Origin: Sesamum alatum | Lineage: Eukaryota > Streptophyta > Magnoliopsida > Lamiales > Pedaliaceae | Direction: 5' to 3' | NCBI GenBank assembly: GCA_034509735.1 | Contig: JACGWO010000013.1 | Location: 10,064,136 to 10,128,135 of the forward strand | Length of the DNA stretch: 64,000 nt | Part shown: positions 35,301 through 46,441 of the stretch, one piece after another | Layout: the number at the start of each line of letters is the position of its first letter | Position numbering within the stretch: the first letter of the stretch is position 1 | Program-made: the position numbers and the translations under genes | The notes under the pieces: generated by a model | Told to the model about the DNA's origin: nothing | Seen by the model: only the letters and a program-made list of their open reading frames with translations | The model's database searches: none

Positions 35301-35522
35301 GAAAGGGAGCATACTTGCTTACCATTTTATAGACTGAAAGACTAAATAAATTGCCTTCAGTAGACATACTTATCTAGCTGTGATAGCTCATACATAACAG
35401 CATACATATGCTTACTCACTACTCGGGGTACCCCTCTACCTGTTGCTTCTAAGCACTCGCTGACCTCTTACTGCAACAGGTCATGCCCTGCTCCTACTAA
35501 GAAAAGCTATCTTGCTACCAAC

Positions 35523-37814
35523 ATGAGGTCTCAAAGCCAACCGGTACGCTTCAGTCTTCTTCTACCCCTTCCGACGAGTCCATTCAGTTTTTTGGGGGAG
35601 TGGGCTGGAGGGGATGATCCCTCCGTCGCTTCTTCCATAGGGGCGGCGACTGCTCCTGTGGCCTACCGCGGTGGCTGGAGGTGGAGCCTGAGAAACCTCT
35701 CCCACGTCCCTAGGCGTTTGATTGATGAGGAGGAGGACGAGGATTTTGAGGAGGTGGGGAGTCCAACTGGTGGAGATGATGAAGCGGGTTCTTCCCTAGA
35801 GGAGGAGCAAGAGGAGCCGCCTTAGGCAGAGGATATGGAGGAGGAGGAGGAGGAGGAGAGGGAAGCGAGCCCCTTCCCTCTGAAAAAAGCATCTTTCTTT
35901 AGGGCCTCCGACGCCACTCGACTGTAGGAGGATTACGGGATCCCCAGGGTTATACTACTTATGTCCCCTCCCTCGATAGTTCGCCTGAATATCCTCCCAC
36001 CGGCGGTTTGTGTTTTTATTGGGCCCAGTTGGGGGTAGCCTTAGGTTTCCCTCCCTTCATTTTGTCAAGATGTTGCCAGGTTATTTAGGGTTCCTTTTAA
36101 CCAGTTGACTCCCAACTCTTTCTGCCTCCTTGCTAGCTTTGCCATGATTTTCAAGTACTATAGTTAGCCTGCTTACAGTTAGCATTTTTCTTTTTGTTTT
36201 CAATTAAGAAAGTCAGAGCCCGGCATCTTCCACTTCTTCTCTCGAAGGGGGGTTTGCTTCCTGCCTACCCCGAGCGTGCCTAAGTCTTGGAGGGGCAATT
36301 TATTTTTTGTGCGTCCCCCTCTTCCTTGGTCCTTCCCTTGTGAGTGGATTTCTGATCTCCCTCCTATTGACCCAGTGGCTGGGAAGGACAGGCCGCCAAC
36401 CCTTGTCGCCTTTCTGGAGGAGTTAAATGAGGACCCTTATGATGTTAGGGCCTCATTGAGGAAGGGCTCCTCTACCAGTTTGGGTTGTGCCCCAAGGAGG
36501 TCCCCTTGGAGGAGCCCCTGGGTACCCTTCATCTTTGTTTCTTGATTCCTTCTTTGCATGTTGTATGTTTTCTAAATTTGCATTTTCTTTTTTGCGCAGA
36601 GAAGATCATGTTTGACAAGCTGCTCAGGGAAACTGCTTAAGGGAGTTCGGTAGGGACTCCTTCCACTGTGTGAACTCCAGAGGGGACTCTGGCCCCTGGT
36701 GATGGAAAGGGGAAGCGCCCAACCGCTCTTTCCTACGGTGGGCCTTCTAAGCAAGCGAAGGAGGGTTCCTCCAGCCACCCTCCTTCTGGGAGCTCCTTGC
36801 GGGTGTGCACCCGATCGACTGTAGCCCCTCCACCTCCCCCTTCCCTCCTCTAGGGGCTCCTCCCCTTGGCGCCAACGTTTCGTTTCTGACTAGGGGGTGT
36901 ACACCCACCAGTCCCTCCTAATGAGAGGGAAGGGGTGTCAGGGCTCACCACTAAGTTTTTGCGGGGGCTGATCCTTCCAATGAACCGTCGTTCATCAGCC
37001 TTCCTTCCCATGGAGGAGTTGGCTGGGGCCTTTGCTAGCCAGATGGCCAAGGTATGTTGCTCTACCCCGTTAGGGTTCTATTTTTTGCATTTGACGAGGC
37101 TTTGACCTTTGTCTTCTCTTTTAGGCGACCTTAAGGGCGGGGAGCTTTTGAGCCGCCCCTGGAGACCCCTCATCCCCCTCTTTCTGACTCCCAGCGGAAG
37201 CGGTTGGAAGATCATGTGGAGCGGTTAGCCTCCGACTTGGCCAAGCTTAAAGAGGCCAAGGAGGAGGTCACTGGGAAGTATCAACACTCGGAGAAGGAGA
37301 GGAAGAGGTTGCAGCAAGACTTCTTGGCTTTGTCTAGGATTAGTAGGAGGCGCTTCGTCAGGCTGCTGACGGAATTTCCCAACGCTAAGGAGGGCAAGCA
37401 GTTCTTGGAGACGTATTGGGAGAGCAACCTCATGGACTATAAGAAGTCTGAGGAATTTCAAGGAGAAGTGGCATGGCTTTGTGTCTTGCCAAGAGCTGTT
37501 TGTGGCCCAGGGTTATCCTCCGGAGGGGCGGATCTTTCCTTCTTGGACTACGATGGGGTTGTGAAGAGGGCCCCAAATCCCTTCGCCCCTCCTCCCCCCC
37601 GTGACTGAGCCTCTCCCTCTTGATCCAGGTAACAAGTTTGCCCACTTTTTTTCCATTTTGTTTGGGATTCTTAAGCTCATGAATGATATGGCTGGCAAAT
37701 TTTTTTTAGAGGAGGAACTGGATCAAGTGCTGGAAATAGTGATGGAGGAGATCCGAGCCCCGAAAGGAGGGGATGTGAGGCCCCGGCCAACGAGCCTTGT
37801 ACGATTGATCTAGC
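35523..37814 (+). pseudogene. antisense gene of the Tat element (PF04195-like, 'putative gypsy type transposon')
   Basis: Starting ATG at 35523 after a pyrimidine-rich leader, an acidic Glu-rich N-terminus runs into the PF04195 region. Recognisable pieces are YGIPRVILLMSPPS, FNQLTPNSF, AMIFKYY (35935-36170), then after an apparent intron FHFFSRRGV, FFVRPPLPW (36215-36330). 37204-37461 encodes a coiled-coil-like Lys/Glu segment and FPNAKEGKQFLETYWESN. Stops interrupt it. It runs opposite to pol of the surrounding minus-strand Tat element and converges on its 3' end, as in Grande elements. The alternative is a sense ORF of another, unseen element. Function is unknown. Confidence 0.7.
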
Positions 37815-37974
37815 CCTCTTAGCCTAGCCTGCTGATGCTGTTCCCTTCTCCCTTGAGCCGGAAGTCGTGGAGGAGCCTGAGAAGACCCCGTATGTGGGGA
37901 AGGATGCCTAAATGTACCCCCTCCTTTAAACTTTTAATTTTCTACTGCGCTTGCCCCCCTGATGCAGGGGGATT

Positions 37975-38780
37975 AAATAATTTTATTTTTTTGTTGTTGA
38001 ATGATGCTACTGTTTCGCACCTCGACTGGTATTACAACATTTGTCCCATAAACTAGGAAAGGGGCTTTCGCCCATAGAATTTCTAGGAGTGGTTCGATAG
38101 GCCCATAGGACACTAGTGAGCTCTTCGGCCCAGTTGCCCCCGGCTTTATCGAGTCTTCTTTTGATGCCTTGTAGGAAGGTGCAGTTGGTGACCTCCACTT
38201 GACCATTAGCTTGCGGGTGAGCCATAGAGGTAAATGTTTGTCTGATCCATAACCCCTTGTACCAATCTCGTATTTTATTTCCTTGAAACTATCGTCCATT
38301 GTCTGAAATGATCTCACGGGGGAGCCCAGAGCGACATATGCTATTTTTCCATAGGAATTTCATGACCTCTCCCTCTGTAATGCGGGATAGGGGTTCGACT
38401 TCCACCCATTTCATGAAATAGTCTATGACTACCAGCAGAAATTTCCATCGTCCAGGGACCATGGGAAATGGCCCCACTATGTCCATCTCCCATTGAGCAA
38501 AAGGGCATGGGGCCAGCAGTGTAGCTAGTGGTTCAGCAGGTTGATATATTAGGGAGGCATGCTTTTGGCACCTCTCGCATTGCTTTTGGCCAAAAGTACC
38601 CTGCTCTTAAGGCTTTGTTGGCTAGAGCCAATACTCCTATGTCTGCTTCGCAACATCCCTCATGAATTTCTTTGAGGAGATGTACCCCGCTTCTTGGGAC
38701 AGACATCTCATGAGGGAATGCGTGAAGGACTTCTTGTAGAGGGTGTCTCCTATCAAGAGGAAACAAACGACCCGTCTCTT
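37975..38780 (-). pseudogene. Tat integrase of the minus-strand element
   Basis: From 38766 the reading is LHAFPHEMSVPRSG, then GYFWPKAM in the zinc-finger part. MDIVGPFPMVPG (38486) and EIISDNGR carry the first two catalytic Asp. AHPQANGQVEVTN (38225) carries the Glu, then LWAYRTTPRNSMGESPF. Frameshifts separate these pieces. After GTNVVIPVEV the similarity stops at about 38010, so the C-terminal integrase domain is missing. The end lies next to the 3' end of the antisense gene. Confidence 0.82.
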
Positions 38781-39047
38781 ACAATGGGCGGCTTTCCATT
38801 TCTCAGTAGGGAGACAACCTCTTTTTAGCGTGTCTAGGACAGACAGTCTCCAGTCTCCCCCAGGGACTATGGCCTAAATCTCCAGGGCAGAGATCGGGCT
38901 TTGGCAAGTGGTGTATTGTGATCCGACAATCATCCATAGTGCTGGCCAACTTTCAAAGGTAGTCGGCTTTGTTGTTTTCTTCTCGAGGGATTTGAATGAG
39001 TTGGACGGTATCGAACTTGGCCTTCCATTCTCTATCCTCTGGAGGCA

Positions 39048-39742
39048 CTACCTCATACTTTCCTCCTTGGCTTCGTATACTCCCTCTGTTTGCTTAACGA
39101 TGAGTTGGGAATCGGAGTAGGCTACCAGGTGCCTAGTTACTGCCTCCCAGGCCATTCTCATGCCCAAAGCCAAGGCTTCGCACTCGGCCTCATTGTTGGA
39201 GGCTCTAAACTCGAACTTGACTATGAATTCCATGTCTACCCCCTCTAGGAAGGTAATGACTATGCCCGCGCCACTTCCCTGGGTGGTGGAGGACCCGTCC
39301 ACATGCAGGAGCCAAGTGCCCTTGTCTGGAGGAGGAGAGGTGCTCTTCGAGACGAAATCAGCCAGTGCTTGAGCTTTGATGGTTGTCCCAGGGAGGTACG
39401 AGATATCATACTTGCTAAGTTCGATGGCCCACTTGATCAACCGACTAGATGTGTCTGGCTTCCCTAGAACCTGTTTGAGGGGGTGGTTGGTATGGACCCT
39501 GATTAGATACGATAGGAAGTAGGGGCGCAGTCTTCGGGTGGTTATCATCAGTGCGAAGGCTATCTTCTCTATGAGGCTATATCGTCCTTCCGCTCCATTG
39601 AGGACCTTTCTTACACAGTAGATGGACATTTACTGCCCGCTTTCCTCCCGAAGGAGGACCGAGCTTACTGCTTGGGAGGTGGCCGCCAAGTAGATGTATA
39701 AGGTATCTCCTGGAGAAGGCTTGACCAACAAAGGAAGGCTGA
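39048..39742 (-). pseudogene. Tat RNase H and archaeal-type second RNase H
   Basis: The frame 39629-39048 starts in the connection/RNase H region (SLIEKIAFALMITTRRLRPYF, VHTNHPLKQVL, LIKWAIELSKYDI). After a linker it enters WLLHVDGSSTTQGSGAGIV and NNEAECEALALGM. This is the first-Asp and Glu motif of an additional archaeal-type RNase H, a hallmark of Tat-lineage gypsy elements. It would degrade RNA in the RNA-DNA hybrid. The end is lost by frameshift near 39048. Confidence 0.87.
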
Positions 39743-40633
39743 CTATGTATTGTTTGAGTTCTTCAAAGGCTCTGTGGCATTCCTCCCCCATTCAAAGTTC
39801 TTGGTTTTTCGAAGTACTTTGAAGAAGGGTAAGCTTCTTTCTGTCGACTTGGTGATGAAACGGCTGAGCGCCGCTATTCTTCTTGTGAGGCGTTGCACCT
39901 CATTAACGTTAGTGGGAGCCTTCATGTCCAGAATGGCCTTATTTTGACGGGGTTGGCCTCGATCCCCCTCTCGGTCACCATGAAGCCTAAGAAACGCCCT
40001 CCTCGCATCTCGAAGGCGCACTTGGAGGGGTTCAATTTTAGGCAATATTTTTGAAAGACGACGAATGTCTCCTCTAGATCCGCAGTGTGATCATCTGCGT
40101 TCTGGCTTTTGATGAGCATGTCGTCTACATAGACCTCCATGTTCGTCCCCAGCTGGGGGCGGAAGATCTTGTCCACCAAGCATTGGTATGTGGCTCCCGC
40201 GTTTTTCAGGCCAAAAGGCATGACCACGTAACAGAAGGTTCCTGTTGAAGTAATGAAAATGACCCTCTTGTGATCGTGCCGGGGCAACATGATCTGATGG
40301 TATCCTTGTGAAGCGTCTATCATGCTCAAGAGTTCACATCCGGAGGTGGAGTCCACCACCTGGTCGATGCGAGAAAGTGGATAGAATTCTTTCGGGCAAG
40401 CTTTGTTGAGGTCCCAAACGTCCACACACATCCTCCATTTCCCTCTAGGCTTGGGTACGAGCACCACATTGGAGAGCCATTCGGGGAATTTAATTTCATG
40501 TATATGGCCTGCCTCCGTTAGTCTTTCTATCTCGGCTTGGATGATCTTATCCTTCTCCGGGCCAAAGTGCCTCTACTTTTGCTTGACCATCTTCATGGAA
40601 GGATCGATGTTGAGGTAGTGCATTATGACTTCA
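39743..40633 (-). pseudogene. Tat reverse transcriptase of the minus-strand element
   Basis: The 40467-39922 frame has [49 protein letters not shown], catalytic YVDDM and LNPSKCAF. A one-base loss near 39955 moves the thumb ([23 protein letters not shown]) to another frame. The N-terminal part lies beyond the LTR inserted at 40634, and the frame resumes on its other side at 42507. This RT would make element cDNA; it is inactive here. Confidence 0.88.
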
Positions 40634-42506
40634 TGTTAGAATAGGTGACCATGTAACCAATCTTGGCAGGCAAAATGTAACCTATGTCTAGATAATTTCA
40701 GGGTTTTGATAAATTATTAATGAATAAAGAAGTGAAATTCATTTGGCATTACTTTATTTGTGTTCACTTTATTTGCATTACATATCTGTTCACTATGCAA
40801 ACAAAGCCCACAGACTGAAAACGTATTTCAGGGACTAGGACTACGCTTGGAGGTAGGTCCATGAAATCAGTCCCGCCGAATCAGTCCGAAAATCTCCAAG
40901 TCAAGGAATCTCGAAAATGGGTACCGAGATTCCCCTTGAGACTTGCACTAAGCATCTGCTGTCGTATTTCATTGACGGGTGATGAAGGTCGTCTAAGCAG
41001 TGTTAGTGGGTTAGCCTGATAGGTAGCAGCTAACTGAGGTGACTCGTGGGAACCGTGTTACGGAGGACCTTGAGTAGGGTCGGCTAGGTATGACGTGTGT
41101 TCCCGGTTCCGACAGTACAGGGCTGTATATCAGGTCTTACCTGTATATCAGGGCTGTATCTTAGATATGGTGAGAGATTGCCAAAAAGCACTTGAGTAGT
41201 CATAAGCCATGTCTAGTGCACCTCCGGTGTACAGAGTGACAGTAGTTTCCAAGAAAGGATCTGTCTCCTGTCAAAAGGCATTGACAGTTGAATCTCACAT
41301 ATGCTCTGTGTCTTGTCCCTAAAATTACTGGTCACAGTAACTGAACAGAAGGGAAGGTTTCCCTTGCGGCGTTTAGTAAGGACAGACCGACACTTAGGTC
41401 CAAAATGGGTACCTGCATTTTTCGTGCCATGGACCGTTGCTAGATGGCCACCCATGGTAACGGGCGGATTCTAGGAATCCGACCAAGTCTAGCTGAAAGG
41501 TGAACCTAAAGAGTCACACACAATCCGCACACATTAAGTATTTAATTTAGAATTAAATATTTGGAGAAATGGAATGGTTAAATGTAATTTAATCGGGTCC
41601 TTAATTTTCTTGGAAAGATGTAATTCCTTTTATTGGATAAAAGGGATTAATCTAATAAATTAGATTTATTAGAAAATTAATTTAATGGGCCTAGAATAAA
41701 TATTTATATTTATTATATTTCTTTATTGCCCTTTGGAATATTTAAATAGGTTTTAAATATTTCATTAAATTAAATTAATGGTTGAGATTAAAAGGAGAGA
41801 TGGATGGATAGGATTAATTTGACTAGGTCAAATTACTACTTTGACTAGGACTTTGACTAGGTCAAAATCCTAGTCAAAATAGTCTTCTTTAGAGTTGGAG
41901 TTTGAAGAGGATTAAACTCCTGCCCTATAAATACTCCTAGCGTTTCACCTTTGGAAGGATGATGAATCTTGAAACACACACACACACACACTCCCTCTCC
42001 CTCTAATCTCGTCCGCCCTCCCTCTCTTTTCTCTCCAAGAAAATTATTTTTCTTGTTCTTTTGTTCTTGGAACAATTGAACATAAGAGGATTAATCCTGT
42101 TAACCTAATAACGTGTGATTGATCCATCATCTCCAAAATACTTGTTCGTTCGCTAGCACGACGTGCAAGATACGTGGCCGGATTGCGTGTCACAATTTGG
42201 AGAATCTCATATACGAGTTTTGGTGCAACTCGGGGAACAACGCGAGTACCGGTTAGAAGACGAAAACGACAATCGATAGGTTCCGATTTATTTTTTCGTC
42301 CCTTTCTTTATTTTAAACCCTATGGCCTCCATGATTCTTGTATGCTTTTAATTCATGAGATACACCAAACACCCGGGAACTTCAAGGGCACACCCCTTGA
42401 ACGTGTTCTTTATTTTTTCGTAAAAGCATGTTTAAATTCCGTTTATTTAAATTTATACCGCGCTTCCGCAGTCGCGCTACTTCCCGGGATGATCCACAAT
42501 CTTTCA
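40634..42506 (+). repeat. solo LTR, family E, inside Tat pol
   Basis: It begins TGTTAGAATAGG and ends CTTTCA. Flanking pentamers are CTTCA and CTTCT, a one-mismatch target duplication. With the LTR set aside, Tat pol coding reads through the site in frame. Length 1873 bp. Confidence 0.9.
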
Positions 42507-43673
42507 CTTCTAGATCTTGAGGGGTCCAAGCGAAGACATCCATATTGTGCTGGAGGCATCGGATCAAGTCCTCCCTCAGGGCTCCTTCTAGTTGAGAGTC
42601 TATCCTTGCCATCTTGCCAGGATTTTCTAGGCATAGTTTAATGGTCAATAGTTCTTCCACTAGCTGGACTTTTGAGTGGTCCTCCTTGCTAGGTAAGGCT
42701 TCTCTTGGGGAAGGACCCAGGCCTACCTCCTCCTTCTGCCCCGAGGGGTCCCTCCCTTGCCTTTTGCGGGATTCTTCTGGGGATAGCTCTATGGCACCCC
42801 GCTTCTGTCCTTTTCGGACGGCCTCCACGTAGCACCTTTGTGACTGTTGTTGGGCTCCACCCACTTCCCCGATTCTGCTTGGCACGGGGAATTTGATCTT
42901 TATGTGGAAGGCAGAGATGATTGCTTGGAAGGCATTTAGGGAGGGCCTCCCCAGAATTATGTTGTATGCTGAGGGGGCATCCACCACTAGGAACTTGACT
43001 AGATAGGTCCACCTTAACAACCCCTGCCGTAGGGACAGAGGGAGGGCTATTTCCCCTCTGGGGCCTACAACTTCTTCCGCGAATCCATACAACAAGGTTC
43101 CACCTTCTCTATGGGGGTTTCCCCCAACTGCATCTGATCATAAGCTTCTCCATATATAATGTCCGCCGAACTCCCTGAATCTATAAAGACTCTGTTGACT
43201 TCGTAGTTGGCCACGGTGGCCGTAATTACTAGGGCATCGTTATGAGAGAGAATGATTCCCGCTCCTTCGGTCGGCCCAAACTGAATGACGGGAGTGCCCA
43301 TCTTCGTGCTTACATACAAGACTTCCTCAGGAGGTGTGGCATCTGCTTCCCGAGCTAGCGCCTTTAGAGCCCTATGGGAGTCTTCTCCCATCGGTCCTCC
43401 TACGATCATGCGTATGACTCCATTTCGAAGGGGGTTCGTATCCTCTGATGGTTCGGCGGGGACTTGCCTACGTTCTTCCATCTGGGGAGGTTCGGAATTA
43501 GACTCTGTCGGGGCTTTTCCTTGATTCTGGTCCTTTTTCTGGTAGGGACCCGTGCCTTGAGACTTCTCCCTGCAGATAAATTCTTGGAGGTATCCATTCT
43601 GGACGAGCCGCTCGATCTCGATTTGACGTGTCAGCATTCTCCTATGGAGTGCCCGTAGTCTATGTGGAATCAA
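42507..43673 (-). pseudogene. Tat aspartic protease and pre-RT region
   Basis: 43673-43065 includes IEIERLVQNGYLQEFI, the Tat landmark GVIRMIVGGPMG and the active-site loop VFIDSGSSADII, with the normal Asp-Ser-Gly. A frameshift near 43080 leads to 43095-42507, which has FLVVDAPSAYNIILGRPSLN and a Lys/Glu-rich linker. It ends NMDVFAWTPQDLEV directly at the solo-LTR insertion. Two overlapping frames with no other lesion make this one of the better preserved parts. Confidence 0.82.
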
Positions 43674-43807
43674 TAGAATTTATCTGACTTAGGCTGCGTA
43701 GGGCCCTCCCTAGCTCCACGAGGTCGTATCAGCACTCCTTTCCCTTCTACTGCCATGAGGGCCTGATTGATGGGAGCATTGATGGGAGTATAGATAGAAG
43801 GTCCCCT

Positions 43808-44968
43808 TTAGAAGGAGGGTTTCCTATCCCTCCTATCAGCACGGGGCTTCTTGGTGGACCCTTCCTCGCGCGTGTCCTTTCTCTTCTCGCCCCGTCCTTT
43901 CTTCTTGGAGGCTTGGGCCTCTTCCATATTAATGTATTTGGCTGCTCTAGCGAGCAGGCTGTCAAAATCTAGTGTAGGCTTCTTAGTTAGGGATTTGAAG
44001 AAATCCCCATCCAGAAGCCCTTGAGAGAAGGTGCTCGCTTTAACCTCTTGCGTGGCCACAAGCACCTCCAAGGCAACAATGTTGAAATGATGCAAGTAGT
44101 CCCTCAAGGATTCGGAATCCTTCTGACGAATGGTGAAAAAGCTGAGGGAAGTATTGTAATGCTTCATGCTACTAGCAAATTGGTGAAGGATCAACGAGTG
44201 GAACTCCTAAAAACTCCTCACCGAGCCTGGGGCAGCTGGTTGAACCACTGCCGGGCCGCTCCGGCGAAGGTAGTCAGAAAGACCCGGACATTTGATCCCA
44301 TTTGTGTATCGATGGAGGAGCGCGGCGTTCTCGAATTGTGACAGGTGATCCTGCGGGTCAGTGGTTTCATCGTACTACGCAATGGCTGGTGTCCGGCAGT
44401 TGGGAGGAAGTTTGTCCGGCATGAGCTCCTCGCTGAACAGGATACCACCTTGCACCTCCAACGGGATTCCCATCATCCTATGCTGCACATCTTGTAAGCT
44501 TTTCTGCAGGTACTCCAACTGAGCCTCCCAACGCGGGGAGGGTCATCCCGTCCCGCGGGAGGAGGAAATGGTTCCCCCTCCTATAATCCGAGGAACCTCT
44601 GTGCTGGGAGGGTCTTTCCCTCTTCCACCGGTTTGGACCGTGCCAGGGGAGCTCCCCGGGGCCACCGCTGCCAGGGGGAGTATTGACTGTTGCCATCTGC
44701 GTTGATATAGCTGACGTGATCATTTGTTGGATGGCCATCATTAGTCCTGAGGACAACCTATCAGAGGAGGTGTCCGAGGGAGTACTGTCTCGCGGGGGGG
44801 GGGGGGGGGGTCCGACAAGGGTTTAGAGGGACCGGAGGGTCTGGCCTCCCCCCTTCCGGAGGGAGGCAAGGGGGCTCCAGACAGCACTTGCAATGCTTGA
44901 GCGTCGGTAGGAGCGTCTGCGGCCTTCTGCTTGCCTGCTCTGCCATTGGGAGTGTCCATAATCCTCAC
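43808..44968 (-). pseudogene. Tat Gag of the minus-strand element
   Basis: Starts with MRIMDTPNGRAGKQKAADAP at 44968. A Pro-rich run is encoded by 17 consecutive G on the plus strand (44794-44810). Capsid motifs are FLTTFAGAARQWFNQLP (about 44250) and, after a frameshift, YNTSLSFFTIRQKDSESLRD and FSQGLLDGDFFKSL. It ends in a basic tail (KKKGRGEKRKDTREE). At least two frameshifts split it. It follows a primer site and LTR at the expected distance. Confidence 0.82.
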
Positions 44969-44982
44969 ATCTTAGTTCTGTG

Positions 44983-45001
44983 TTCCCACAAACGGCGCCA
45001 A
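44983..45001 (-). other. primer-binding site of the minus-strand Tat element
   Basis: On the minus strand TTGGCGCCGTTTGTGGGAA, one base inside the LTR. The TGGCGCC start is typical of Tat/Athila elements thought to use an Asp-type tRNA. Confidence 0.75.
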
Positions 45002-45002
45002 T

Positions 45003-45618
45003 TGATGTGAGCTGAAAAAGCTCGTTTTTGGGCTTGAACAGAGTGGCCCTTTAATTTTCTACAATCTATGAAATGGGAACCTGCCAAAAAAATATTAGTA
45101 CTCCGACGCTCAAGTCAGTAAGCAATTATGGAAGAATAAACGTAAATGAAACAAAAAGGAGATGAACTCTCGTGGGTGAAAAGCATAAAAATAAGCACAG
45201 TGTGAGTGTGAGAGCATAAAATTGTGTATTAGAGTGTCAAAAAACGTTACTCAAGCCAGCCAAATGGGCTGGTATTTATAGAGGAAAAGTCATGGTTGGC
45301 AAAGACTATTTATTGTCCTGGACTCTGGAAGGACTACGTGCTTGCCTTCCCAGACTTCTGCAACCCTTATCTTCTTCTTGGTGAGCCTGGGCCTCCGTCC
45401 TGGGCCTCTTTGTTGGGGTTTCTTCTCAGGCTTGCACCGGACTTCCTTCTTGTTGGGGTAGGCCTGGTTAGTAGTTCCTTGGGTATGCGCTGGTGCCTTG
45501 AATGGGCCTCCTCCTGAACATAGCCTTTGTGTAGGGCTCCAACGCCTACTTTCGGACTCCTACGAGTATCTTTGGGCTTTTGGGCCTCGATTTTGGGCTG
45601 TTCTTTTGGCATATATCA
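45003..45618 (-). repeat. 5' LTR of the minus-strand Tat element
   Basis: It starts TGATGTGAGCTG and ends CATATATCA on the plus strand. It matches 24029-24726 apart from about 90 bp missing here. Confidence 0.87.
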
Positions 45619-46177
45619 GTAATGGAATTCCTGTGCTATGCACGAACTAAGATATTAAATTAATTTGAACAAAACATAAAACCTAAATTCACAAATATTT
45701 AGTCCACTTAGAAAATGGTGAAACATATATTCTTAAGACAATTGAATATGTGTTGATTGATTATTGAAAATTACTCTTCAGGTACACTAATTATGCAGAA
45801 TAAGCTTCTTAGTAACAAATTACTAAGCAATAAATTAGCTTAGCTTTACAAAAATTGAGAACAATCATAAATGACTTAATGAGAAACAACGTTTAGTTGT
45901 TACTAAATACTCGGAAGTTAATAATAAGAGTAAATATATAAATTATAAAACCATAAAACTCATAAGAAGAACACTTTATAATAGATTCACAACAAAAAAA
46001 ATTATATCTAAAGGCTGAATATAAGAAGATTAACGAAAAAACAAAGATACAATCATAGAGGAGACATGAATTCGAACATCAAAAATAAAAGAATAAAGAA
46101 AATCGTCGGGTAATACATCAAGAAAAGAAGCTACTACGTCTCTATTAAATTGTTGACATTAATAAAAAAGTATACTA
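45619..46177. other. AT-rich DNA without a recognised gene
   Basis: No coding signal or repeat structure recognised. Confidence 0.5.
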
Positions 46178-46441
46178 TTATATAGTAGAAAAAGACATGT
46201 AAAAAAAAAATAAAATTGAATCCAGGGTGCCTTGGAGGGTAGAGTTAATAGTGTCGACAATGAAAGGGTAGAACTGCTCGTAGAGGAGCGGGTTGGTGGC
46301 AACAGACATCATTGCCGGATCAAGGGGATTGGGGTCCCCCAAGGCCTGTTCAACAGGTGGCACCACAGAAGCTGCTGCAGCAGGGAGGGAAGTGTTTTCC
46401 TCAAAAGAACTGTTGTCACCTAAGATGTCCGAGCTGACCAC
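46178..46441 (-). CDS. coding-like fragment of unknown origin
   Basis: Within 46441-46220 on the minus strand an open frame has balanced, gene-like codon use in otherwise AT-rich DNA: an acidic and Ala-rich start (SSDILGDNSSFEEN, AAAASVVPP), then PNPLDPAMMSVATNPLLYEQ and FYPFIVDTINSTLQGTLDS. It ends in an A/T-rich tail (46220-46178) that looks intronic or non-coding. I do not recognise the family. It may be one exon of a gene, or an exon fragment carried by a transposon. No flanking exons were found with confidence. Confidence 0.3.
   Translation of the reverse strand: MVSSDILGDNSSFEENTSLPAAAASVVPPVEQALGDPNPLDPAMMSVATNPLLYEQFYPFIVDTINSTLQGTLDSILFFFYMSFSTI

Larger units (their letters stand above)
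25241..35508 (+). mobile_element. second Tat-type gypsy element, plus strand, lacking a 3' LTR
   Basis: The order is LTR 25241-26029, primer site, gag, protease, RT, RNase H, integrase ending at 34849, then a 43-bp tandem repeat in the 3' region. The flanks share ATCTT (25236-25240 and 35509-35513), suggesting the element inserted with a 5-bp duplication. No second LTR is found before 35509. Two solo LTRs lie inside (26176-28355, 32190-34187). Frames are broken throughout and a deletion joins RNase H to integrase. Confidence 0.78.
24029..45618 (-). mobile_element. Ty3/gypsy Tat (Grande-like) retrotransposon, nested into by later elements
   Basis: LTRs of one family lie at 45003-45618 (5') and 24029-24726 (3'). 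Between them on the minus strand are a primer site, gag, protease, RT, RNase H with a second (archaeal-type) RNase H, integrase, then an antisense gene and polypurine tract. The second RNase H and the antisense PF04195-type gene fit the Tat/Grande lineage. A plus-strand Tat element (25241-35508) and a solo LTR (40634-42506) were inserted later. Subtracting them leaves about 9.4 kb. The coding frames are broken at many points. No clear target duplication flanks the LTR pair. Confidence 0.85.
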
